Shown piece by piece: positions 1-9,645 of a stretch of 64,000 nt of DNA. The stretch is from Agapanthus africanus (lineage: Eukaryota; Streptophyta; Magnoliopsida; Asparagales; Amaryllidaceae): contig JASDDO010000018.1 in the NCBI GenBank assembly GCA_030015575.1, forward strand, positions 227,463,138 through 227,527,137, read 5' to 3'. A model generated the notes under the pieces. It saw only the letters and a program-made list of their open reading frames with translations. It made no database searches and was not told where the DNA came from. A program made the position numbers and the translations under genes. Positions within the stretch are counted from its first letter, which is position 1, and every line of letters starts with the position of its first letter.

Positions 1-1278
1 ACAATATCACATCTAAACTGGATTTTGCATGAATTAATGTATTAAACTACAATTCATGATGATAATGATATAATGAAACCATAAATTATATTTTAAATTT
101 CATTTATTTAAGAATTTCCAAAATCTAGTTAGCAAAAATAGCATTTTTATTAGTATTTTTTTTAATTATCAATAGAACTAGTAACCAAATTAAGTTTTCC
201 ATTCCACTAACTAGTTAATATCCTTATTAAAACCATAATCTAGTGTTACAAACATTAATTGGAATTTTATCTCACCAATATATACAATATATAGAAATCT
301 AGTTTGCAAAATGGATTAATTTAAACAATTTCGAATAAACAATTTACAATATATCATTCATACAAGATTTTCCACTTCTAAAAATTTTAAACTAGTTATT
401 ATAACCCTACTTAATTAATAAAAACCATAACGTAATTTTACAAACCCTAACTTGAATTTTAAAACTTGTAGATAGAAATTATTTATTAAATCTAATTATG
501 CTTAAATAAAATATCTAATAACAATAAATCAAAAGAAGAAGATTTATACCTCCACAACATGAAATCCAAACATGAAAATAAGCCTCCAAAATGAATACTT
601 TCCATCTCCAAAATCCATTTAAAGATGAGCAAAGAATAGAGGGTAGGAATTAATTAGGATTTTGTGGGTTTTTATTGAATTTTTGATGAATTTTGATGAT
701 TTTTAATACAAAAATGATGGGGGAAAAATTTTGGCGCTGCCTATTGAGGTGAGGCCGGCCATGAGGTGACAAAAAGAGAGGAGAGTGAGAAAATGTGAAG
801 AAAAGTGTAGAAGGTTTCACAAAAATATCACACAATTAAGTCTTTTCATGAATTTATTTAAAAATTCTTTATTTTCTTCACTCCATTTGACCTAGAATGG
901 TCTAGAACCATTGTAAAATTTTGAAAATAAATTTTGCATGAAACACACTTGATTCTAATATGTAATGGTTCACTTTTTCTAATTAAACCCATTCAAATTT
1001 ATAATTTACACCAATTTAGTCTAAAAATAAAGTTTATGTTAATATTTAAAATAATTAATTTAAGAAAAATATTTAATTAAACTAAAAATTTATAAGTGGC
1101 TAAATAAACACCATTTACTAGTAATAACATAATTAAAATAAGTATTTTTAAATTTATAGTGAAAAATAATTACGGTTTGTTTTATGAAAACTACGTTTTA
1201 CTTTACCGAAAATTATAAAATTCACTTAAACGATTTTATTCATTTAATTAATTATTTAATTATTTTTAAAATGTTACA
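1..1278 (-). mobile_element. Element C, 3' LTR (right part; runs off the window)
   Basis: This is the 5'-most 1278 bp (minus-strand reading) of a long LTR. It aligns almost base for base with 31530-32810, the end of the complete C LTR at 27784-32810. It ends on the plus strand in TGTTACA, so the minus-strand LTR begins TGTAACA, and a polypurine tract follows directly. The sequence is very AT-rich and has no coding potential. About 3.7 kb of this LTR should lie left of base 1. The superfamily (probably Ty3/gypsy, Del/Tekay-like) is inferred from LTR ends, PBS and length, not from pol. Confidence 0.85.
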
Positions 1279-1314
1279 ATCGTCCCCCCTTTATGAAATT
1301 CGGTCCCCGAATTT
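1279..1314 (-). other. Polypurine tract and adjacent palindrome of element C
   Basis: Read on the minus strand, a run of A and G (AAAGGGGGGACGAT) sits directly against the LTR start TGTAACA, as expected for the plus-strand primer of an LTR element. Next to it, 1296-1303 (AAATTCGG) and 1307-1314 (CCGAATTT) are a perfect 8-bp inverted repeat with a 3-base loop. The same arrangement occurs at 39356-39391 in element E and, with one changed base, at 49815-49850 in element D. Confidence 0.8.
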
Positions 1315-2414
1315 AAATTAAAACTCCCCTCAATTACTAAAACATTCAGCCAAAACACTCAAATTGTCGGGTCTCCGAAATCATCAATACATAACTAAAA
1401 TCAACTCCGTCAAGCATAACACAATCATCACAGTTATGGTGAAAATAAAATACTAAAACCCAATACGAAAACCAACATAATATACATCAAAACTACAACT
1501 TATATATTGTGCGCATCATAGTAAAATCGTCCAAACATCTGGATAAAGAAGCATGCAAGAACCCCTTTTGAAAATCGCCGTGTGATGCACGTGCCACGGC
1601 ATAAGTAGCGGACATTTATTTTTAAAAAAAAATAGCTATATATATATATATAAATATCTTTTTTTTAACATACACGTCCCGCCTGGTTACCAAATCAATA
1701 GTAATGATTATAAAAACATACTGATCAAACTGAAATCAATCCCAATCATATCATAAAAATATCATGTGCGTCCGCTGCGCACTGAAATCGAAACCAAATA
1801 CAGATGCCACGAATTCACACAAAAACAAAACTGAGTGCAACAGGTGTGCACCAAAAATATCTGTCAAGTGCAACGGGCGTGCACGACTCTAATATCAGGT
1901 GGATCTAATCTGCACAAAACCACGATTTAGTGCATCTGGTGTGCACAAATCGTATCAGGTGCACCGAATATGCGCAAGAATCTCAATCAGGTGCACATGG
2001 TGCATGAAAACATACACCGAATATCAAAATCGAAATCACAGTACGAAAATGCATGAAAAATAGGTCGAAGCATATGTCAAAATCATGTGTAACCATATGC
2101 ACGAAATCATATCAAAATCTCAAAATGTATAAAAACCAAATCAAGTGCACTGGGTATGTACTCAACAACATCAATACCACTAATATATGAAACACAAATA
2201 GAATGTAATGAAGGTACACATAAGAAATACCAATCGTAGAACAAAGTCTTCAAAATACCAAAATCCAATCAACGAAAATATGAAATTCAAATCACCAAAT
2301 CACAATCATAAACACTATCGTCAATGTGCGCCACTTTCCCCCTTTCCTCTGGTGTCGACTGCTTCGAACTTGTCTCTTCATAGGTGTGCTAACTGTGCTA
2401 CCAACGGCAATACT
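1315..2414 (-). mobile_element. Element C internal region, left copy, non-coding
   Basis: This is the 3' part of the internal region of element C on the minus strand. It matches 25609-27080 except that the right copy has a 380-bp tandem duplication. No pol or gag reading frame is visible; the longest open frames are short and not shared by other copies. Bases 1766-2010 hold a run of short dyads of the type GTGCA...TGCAC. Copia A begins at 2415, and the uninterrupted site is seen at 27080/27081. Confidence 0.75.
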
Positions 2415-4632
2415 TGTAGGGTTCCTAGGCATCATAATGAAGTCTCACAAGGCATCAACCATGCCAATTTCAAAAATTATTGGTGCCGAGAAACCCTAAC
2501 ACGGATCGTTCACTAGATGTTTAGGCGAAATGAGAATCTAGTTAACTACTTAACTAAAAGTTAGATGCTACAACCTTTGTAGATCCGGTTCCCCACTTCC
2601 TTAGCTCCACGTGGGTGTGCTCTCGCTGTCCATCATGAATCCTAGACTCATTCGTCGGCTTCATCGGAAAAACGGGCGAGCAAGGTCGTCGGCTTCGTGT
2701 CAAAGACGATCTACGTCGAGGTTGCACAAGTTCAAGCTCCGACTTCACCAAGTTGTGAAACTTGTGAAGAAAACAACCAAAACCACTTGGCAAGAGGTAG
2801 AGGATGAAGAAATAGGAGGTGGGTTCACTTTAGATTTGGATTTCTCTCACTAAAACTCAAGTTGCCATTGATGGCATCAAGGTTTCTATCTTGAAGAAGA
2901 AGGAAGAAGATGAAGCTTGTTTATGATAAGTTAATTTAAAATGAAAAGAAAATTCATACTTATCATAATCTAACTTGGGTTAAGTGTAGAGAATAAACCA
3001 TGGTAAGTGGATGGGTTAGGGTTAAGCATCAAGACAAAATGGTCTCCTTGGTCAAAGCTTCATGAAGCTTCAACAAGCTTCATGACAAAAACAAACCATT
3101 ATCTCTTCATTTATCCAATAAAATAAATAAAGAAATGAATAAATAAATGATAAGGCAAAACCCTAATTATCATTTAACCATGGTTTAATTCTTCATACTT
3201 AACCAAATGATCAAGTATCATCAAACATGATACATATATGTGCACAAAAGTATATCACATATACAACTTGCACATCAAGTGAGAAAATCCGTATAAAGTG
3301 AACCAATACTAGTTAATGCAAAGTAATATATCAAATATATAATTATACATTAAATCATTAAATCAACATTTGATTCAATGATCCGGTCATGTCGCACATA
3401 ACCGACTAGTATTCAATGTATCGATTTATCGAATCAATGATTCGATAACTAGGTCATATCGAATATAACCAATCGAAACATTTATCGCGAGAATGAAATG
3501 CGGTATCACATACACGCATTATTCTCGCTCCCGCACATATCTCATATGCACTCCTATTTCGTTTCGCTTGAGCCAGGAAACCTCTGTGTAGGACTCTAAA
3601 GACTCGTCAATACGCCGGTAGCAGATGATGATCATATCAAGCACCCACAAGCCGCAAGCGGTCTGCTAAACGTAACGGCCATCCGGGTATTGAGCGATCA
3701 GAAGATCGACGAGCTAGCCCGCTCACACTCCTGTGAATCCAACCAGTAACACTTACCGTACAGTCCGGTCTATTCGTCTGATATGTCGCATATCAAGTCT
3801 AGGGGTGGTATACGTCAGACCCCAATAACCGATAAGTCGTGCCGATGTGAGGCTCATAACGGGTCGAGAAACTACTGGTAACACTTACCTGCAAATCTCT
3901 GATCAGCCCTGGCCAGGGACTTCCCTGTTACGGCCAATCGAGCACAGCGCAACATCAACCCCCAATACCGGGAGAGACGAAACCCCTCCTATCGCTCATT
4001 GCCTCCATGTGACTCGGGACTGTACCCAAAGACCACCGTTTTGCACGCCCTCATGGACGTGGTAAGGTGGAGATCAAAGCACAGTGGGAATCACACAAGA
4101 CTCTATGACGATCTCGGGTCTACAGACTAACCTGTACAAGTGTCACTTGAGAACTGCCATCTGACGTGAGGTATAATACCATCTGGGAGTTCTCGGTGAG
4201 TCCGTCCAGTGTACCCAGTCTCCACTGAGCACCCGTATACCATCTCTGATGTCAAACACTAATGGATGTGGGATCATCCATCGCCCATCTTATGGGTCGA
4301 GAAGCGTATACGCTAGTCTACTCTGGTATATCGATGCCCCGTCTCGATACACCTACGACTAGGGACCTTGAAGGATGTACTTATGGACTACCATGTCCCC
4401 ACTAGTATGATCTGCATCACAGTCCAGGTAGTCAAGTACATATCCTAAGGGCTTTACCAACATGTAACTATAAGACAGTATAAAGAGACTAGTGTACATG
4501 TTAAGATAAAGAGTAACCAGATAGCATACTATCATATCGAGCAAGAAAGTCATCTCTATATATGTCCAAGCATCCAATATAATATACATCATCTGTACAA
4601 TACTGGCCTCTAGGGCATACATACAACTAACA
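2415..4632 (-). repeat. Copia A 3' LTR
   Basis: This 2218-bp LTR is bounded on the plus strand by TGTAGGG at 2415 and CTAACA at 4632, i.e. TGTTAG..CCTACA on the minus strand. It has exactly the same length as 23241-25458. Near its minus-strand start is an 87-codon open frame (4359-4622) that is also open in the other LTR copies; this is ordinary LTR conservation, with no sign of a gene. The boundary with the internal region is fixed by the polypurine tract at 4633. Confidence 0.92.
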
Positions 4633-4644
4633 ATCTCCCACTTG
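4633..4644 (-). other. Copia A polypurine tract
   Basis: On the minus strand CAAGTGGGAGAT lies directly before the LTR start TGTTAG. This is the usual plus-strand primer position. The same tract precedes the LTRs of element 1 (15350-15360), element 2 (61762-61772) and Copia F (52158-52169). Confidence 0.85.
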
Positions 4645-4646
4645 CA

Positions 4647-6227
4647 CTAGGGCCAGCTGCTGTAGTATCGCATACCGAGCATCCCGAAGAGTCTCTCAAA
4701 CTGTATCTGGGGAATGGCCTTCGTGGGTGGATCCGCGGTGTTGTTCTTCGTGTCAACCCTCCTGACCTCGATCTCCCGGCGATCAACTATCTCCCGGATC
4801 AGGTGATACCGCCTCAGAATATGCCTGGATCGCTGATGGGACCTGGGTTCCTTGGCCAAAGCCACCGCTCCATTGTTATCGCAATACAAAGGTATTGGAT
4901 GCTCAATGGATGGAACCACACCAAGTTCAGTAATGAACTTCTTGATCCAGACAGCCTCTTTAGCAGCATCGTTGGCAGCGATGTATTCAGCCTCCATCGT
5001 CGAGTCTGCCACGGTTTCCTGCTTGGAACTCTTCCAGCTAACCGCCCCTCCGTAAAGGGTAAAGACAAATCCCGACTGCGACTTAGAGTCGTCCTTATCA
5101 CTCTGGAAGCTCAAATCGGTAAAGGACCCCACTTGGAGTTCTCCGTTACCATACACCAAGAACATATCTCTAGTCCTTCGTAAGTACTTGAGAATGCTCT
5201 TCACAGCTGTCCAGTGACTCTCTCCAGGATCAGCTTGATACCTGCTCACTATACTTAGTGAGTATGCTACATCGGGTCTGGTACATAGCATCGCATACAT
5301 GATAGAGCCTACTGCCGAAGCATAGGGTATCCCTTGCATGCGAGCTCTCTCCAAATCAGTCTTGGGAGACATCTCTTTAGAGAGAGTGACTCCAGAGATC
5401 GTGGGCAAGTTCCCACGCTTGGACTCTTCCATACTAAACCTCTTTAGTATGGTGTCAATGTACCTGGATTGGGACAATCCCAAAATCCGTTTGGATCTAT
5501 CTCTATAGATCCTAATCCCCAATATGCAGGAGGCATCACCAAGATCTTTCATCGAGAATCTTTGTGATAAGAAGAGCTTGACCGATTGCAGCATAGGAAT
5601 ATCATTTCCTATCAAGAGTATGTCGTCCACGTACAATACGAGGAAGACAACTTTACTCTCTGCCACCTTCTTGTAGATACAAGGTTCATCCGGATTTTTG
5701 ACGAAATCAAACTCTTTGATAACGACGTCAAAGCAGATGTTCCAACTCCGCGATGCTTGCTTTAATCCATAAATGGATTTAAGCAGCTTGCACACCTTCC
5801 CGCTGCTCCCACTATCTACGAAGCCTTCTGGCTGAGTCATGTACACGCACTCTTTTAAATCACCATTTAGAAAGGCGGTCTTAACATCCATTTGCCAGAT
5901 TTCGTAATCATGATATGCAGCGATGGCAAGCATGATCCGGATGGATTTAAGCATAGCCACTGGAGAAAAGGTTTCGTCATAGTCCACACCTGGTCTTTGG
6001 CGAAAACCTTTTGCAACAAGTCTAGCTTTAAAAGTATCCACTTTCCCATCTACACCAAGTTTCTTCTTGAAGATCCACTTGCTCCCAATGGGTTTTACCC
6101 CTTCAGGAGCAACTTCCAAAGTCCATACTTTCTTGGTGTACATGGATTCCATCTCAGACCTCATAGCATCCAGCCAGTTCACTGAGTCCCTACTCGTGAT
6201 GTCCTGCTCGAAGCTAGTTGGGTCATC
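4647..6227 (-). CDS. pol: Copia A pol, C-terminal part: reverse transcriptase and RNase H
   Basis: This open stretch of about 527 codons ends in YYSSWP and a stop at 4647. Its RT domain has the first catalytic Asp in QMDVKTAFLNGD, then MTQPEGF, SIYGLKQA and the active-site motif YVDDILLIGND (YVDDI at 5619-5633). RNase H follows with SFTDLSFQSD, DSTMEAEYIA and LYCDNNGAVALAKEP, which supply the expected D, E and D, and ends with a DTKNNTADP..KAIPQ tail. It would copy the element RNA into cDNA in the virus-like particle. The start is not a real start: at 6228 the gene is cut by a solo LTR, and the frame leftward of the junction continues at 18687, with matching phase. The annotation stops at the junction, because the open frame extends a further 16 codons into LTR sequence that does not belong to pol. 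No stop or frameshift is present in this part. Confidence 0.93.
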   Translation of the reverse strand, partial: DDPTSFEQDITSRDSVNWLDAMRSEMESMYTKKVWTLEVAPEGVKPIGSKWIFKKKLGVDGKVDTFKARLVAKGFRQRPGVDYDETFSPVAMLKSIRIMLAIAAYHDYEIWQMDVKTAFLNGDLKECVYMTQPEGFVDSGSSGKVCKLLKSIYGLKQASRSWNICFDVVIKEFDFVKNPDEPCIYKKVAESKVVFLVLYVDDILLIGNDIPMLQSVKLFLSQRFSMKDLGDASCILGIRIYRDRSKRILGLSQSRYIDTILKRFSMEESKRGNLPTISGVTLSKEMSPKTDLERARMQGIPYASAVGSIMYAMLCTRPDVAYSLSIVSRYQADPGESHWTAVKSILKYLRRTRDMFLVYGNGELQVGSFTDLSFQSDKDDSKSQSGFVFTLYGGAVSWKSSKQETVADSTMEAEYIAANDAAKEAVWIKKFITELGVVPSIEHPIPLYCDNNGAVALAKEPRSHQRSRHILRRYHLIREIVDRREIEVRRVDTKNNTADPPTKAIPQIQFERLFGMLGMRYYSSWP

Positions 6228-7357
6228 TGTAGGGTTCCTAGGCACCCTAATGAGGTCACACAAGGCATCGAACATGCCAAATTAAAATTTTAACGGTGCC
6301 GAGAGACCCGACTACGGATCGTTTGCTAGAAAACTAGGCGAAAAAGAATCTAGTTAACACTTAACTATATGAAATACGGAAATACAACCTTTGTAGATCC
6401 GGTGCTCCACCTCCATAGCTCCGCAACGAGGTCCTCTCCGCTGTCCAAATCAAATCCGGGCTCTAGCGTCGGCTTCGTCGGAGAATGGGCAAGCTAGGTC
6501 GTCGATGTCCATGCCGAAGATGATCTACGTCGAGGCATCGCTAGATCAAGCTCACAACTTCACCAAGTCATGAAACTTGTGAAGTAAACACACTCTACTA
6601 CTTGGCAAGAGGTAGAGGATGAAGAAATAGGAAGTGGGTAGACTTTAGTTTTGGATTTCTCACTCATTTCCATCACTTGCCATTGATGGGGCAAGCTTTC
6701 TTCACTTGAAGAAAATGGAAGAAGAAGAAGATGATATATGATAAGTTAATTAAAAATCAAAGAATAATCATTCTTATCATAAAAGTAACCATGGTGAAGT
6801 GTAGAGAATTAACTTAGGTTAAATGAATGGTTAGGGTCAAGGTTTCATGAAGCTTCCACTAAACAACAAAAAAAGCCACCATTCTTTTTCTCTTTTCCAT
6901 TTATTTTTCAAAAAGGAATAAATAGATAAATAAATGAGAAAAGGAAATCAAACCCTAATCATAAGTTTAACCATGGTTTAATTCTTTACACTTAACCAAG
7001 TAAACATGTATCATCAAACATGATACAAACAAGTGCACAAAAATATATCGCATATACAATACGCACATCCGAGTGAGAAAATCCATCTTAAGTGAACCGA
7101 TACTAGTTAATGCAAAGTAATATATCAAATATATAATTATGCATTAAATCATTAAATCAACACTTGATTTAATGATCCGGTCATATCGCATATAACCGAC
7201 TAATATCAACAGTAACAACTTATCGAATCAACACTTGATCCGATAACCTGGCTATATCGCATATAACCGATCAATGTCACAAATCGCGAGAATCGAATAC
7301 AGTATCACATACTGATATCATTCTCGGTCCCGCACATATCTCATATGCGCTCCTATT
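6228..7357 (-). repeat. Solo copia LTR inserted in Copia A pol, part 1
   Basis: This is the first 1130 bp (plus-strand order) of a copia LTR related to the LTR of A. It starts TGTAGGG at 6228, right after target TCATC (6223-6227). It is interrupted at 7357/7358 by element 1 and continues at 17616. No internal region accompanies it, so it is a solo LTR left by LTR-LTR recombination. Confidence 0.9.
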
Positions 7358-9632
7358 TGTTGGAGATAGTGCCCTCAGAGTCAATTATTAGGTCACAGGT
7401 ACGTGATTGTAATGATTGAGGGAGGACCTATCCCGGTAGGACAGTCTTACTCGAGATGATAGTATGCTATCTGGTTTACCTTTATCATCGTGTACTGCTT
7501 TAGGTGACCTGACACGTCGCTATTACACGTTGATAGAGCCTCTAGGATTCTTGCTTGACCACCAGCAGTATGAGGGCGATCATATAAGTGGGAGCTGGGG
7601 GTCTATAAGCTTATCCTTAAAAGGTCCCTAGTCGTGGGAGTTTCGAGACTGGGCATCGATACTCCATTAGTATACTAGTGTATACAGTCGAGACCCCGAC
7701 GAGGGGCGGTGGCCGGTCTCACAAGCCACTGGTGTCAGTTGGATCACCTAAGATGTATACAGGTGCTCATTGGGTTATGAGTACACCGGACAGGACTCGC
7801 CGGGAACATGCTAGTTGGTCATATACCAGACGTCAGATGGCAGTTCCCTGGTGACATGTGTGCAGGTTAGTTCATCGACCTGGGGATCGTCATTTGTCTC
7901 GTATGAGTTCCCACTGTACTTTGATTACTACCCTACCACGGCTCAAAGGAGTCGTGCAAACAGGTTTTAGTTGGGTACAGTCCCGAGCCACATGGAGGCA
8001 GTGAGCGTATCTTCAGGGGTTCGTCTCTCCCGGTATTGGGGGTGAGGTCGTGCTGTGTCTAGGAGAGCTATTACACAAAGTCCTTGGCCAAGGCAAGGAG
8101 ATTTACTGGTAGGTATTCCAGTAGTATCTCAGGGTGTTCTGGGCTACACTCCGACACGACTTGTACCGCTTTTGGGGGTCTGACTTTTACCAACCCCCTA
8201 GGCCCGCCATGCGATACTCATAGACGAACGGACCGGACTGCACGGATATTGTCACTGACAGGCTCAGTTGGGTGTCGGGGTGAGCTTCCTCATCGACGTC
8301 CCATTTGGTCAGTACCTGGTAGCCCGTCACGTATTGGCTTATACCTCTGACGTGCTAGTGGTTAAATCCACAACCAAGGTGTTGACGAGTCTTTAGAGTC
8401 CCCCACATTCAGTTACTCAGCTTTCGGGCGAAAGGTTGTAGAGGCCGTATGGAGATATGGCAAGGTCCGATCAGATACGTGCGGTATTGCACGGATCAGG
8501 ATCGGACAGTCTGTACTATAGGCCGTATGGATATATGGCAGGGTTCGATCAGATACGTGCGGTATTGCACGGATCAGGATCGAACAGATATTACTAGCCG
8601 GTTTTGGTATAAGCCGGATCCTAGTATAGTACAGTGTAGATTTTGTCTCATTGCATTTGTATTTCGGTCGAAATACAGATTCAGGTGTGTATGCACAGTA
8701 TCGGGGTTTTCCTGTAATTTATTACGGGACCAGTTTTCTGGAGTTGCCAGTTTGCTTTCCGTTTCGGCCAATTTCCTTTATTCCGTTCATTGGCCGAAGA
8801 TTGGTGGAGGAGGGTTTATTTGCATTGTTGCAAATAGGCATTTGTGGAGGGGGGTCTTTGCTTTTTGTAGCATCATGATAGTCTTCATGATGGTGCACCA
8901 TCCATTGACTTGCTTGACTTCATACTTCATGATGGCTTGACTTTGTTAGCATCATGGTTGTTGATGATGGTTGTGTGGAGTGTTGGCATTGCTTTGTGAT
9001 CATGGTTGATTATCATAACCATTCCTTTCTCTCTCTCTCTTTTGATTATGGTTGTGGTTTGATCTTTTGTTTTTTCATATCACTCCCTCACTCTCATTCA
9101 CTCCCTCCATCATCTCCTGTGGCCGGCCACTATGTGCAAGGGTTGTCCAAAAATTGTGTGTGTGTATTTTTGGTTCATATCATGCTCCAAAATACCCACT
9201 AGCTCCTCCACATTGTTCTTGTTTCATCCCTCCACCATATGGCACCTCCAATACCCCAAAAGTGAGACACAAGCTCTACCAAACATTCTACAGCAAATCT
9301 TGGGCACGTCGAGTAGCCGGCTTCGTGCCCGAGTTGCCTCGGCATTGAGATGGGAGCCCGTAAACAAAGTAGGCGATGTGGTGCACTTCCGGCGACGAGG
9401 AGGAGACGGGACTTTTCCGCAGGAGATCGGGACCATGACGAGAAGACCGGAGGACTTGGATCGTCGGTATATCTCTAACCCATCTTCTAGTTAGCTTAGA
9501 CTTGTTAATGGTTACGATCCGGGTGTTTAGTGCGCGGTGGTGCCGGTTTGCTAAGTCCGCAAAATTTAAGTTTATCACCGCTTCCGCATTCCGGCGTCGG
9601 ATTGGCGGCCGGGGCGCCACCGTGCACTTACA
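7358..9632 (+). repeat. Element 1 5' LTR
   Basis: This 2275-bp LTR starts TGTTGGAGATAGTGCCC and ends GTGCACTTACA. It differs from 15361-17615 by about 17 substitutions by eye plus small indels, including about 18 bp in the CT-rich stretch near 9085. It contains an 80-bp direct repeat (8440-8599). The start resembles Angela-type LTRs (TGTTGGAAATATGCCC), a comparison from memory. Confidence 0.92.
8440..8599 (+). repeat. 80-bp direct repeat inside the element 1 LTR
   Basis: Two units start with AGGCCGTATGGA near 8440 and 8520 and share the core CGATCAGATACGTGCGGTAT. The same pair is at 16443-16602 in the other LTR. The LTR of element 2 has only one unit (near 55137), so the duplication is specific to the element 1 subfamily. 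It creates a repeated peptide in a 163-codon open frame that I do not regard as a gene. Confidence 0.8.
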
Positions 9633-9633
9633 G

Positions 9634-9645
9634 TGGTATCAGAGC
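9634..9645 (+). other. Element 1 primer-binding site
   Basis: TGGTATCAGAGC starts two bases after the LTR end and is complementary to the 3' end of plant initiator-Met tRNA, the usual primer for first-strand synthesis in plant copia elements. Confidence 0.93.

Noticed and set aside
4359-4622. An 87-codon minus-strand frame (MYALEASIVQ..), repeated at 25185-25448 and 51884-52147
   Set aside because: It lies inside copia LTRs and is repeated because the LTR is repeated. In the solo LTR the same frame is changed and shortened. There is no domain and no independent sign of selection.
4803-5183. Plus-strand frames opposite Copia A and F pol (also 52328-52849)
   Set aside because: They are antisense shadows of a conserved RT-RNase H frame.
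8449-8940. A 163-codon plus-strand frame with a repeated peptide, also at 16452-16943
   Set aside because: It comes from the 80-bp direct repeat in the element 1 LTR. Element 2 LTRs lack the frame.
9634-9645. tRNA-like match to initiator Met tRNA
   Set aside because: Only the 3' end complement is present, at the LTR border. It is a primer-binding site and not a tRNA gene.
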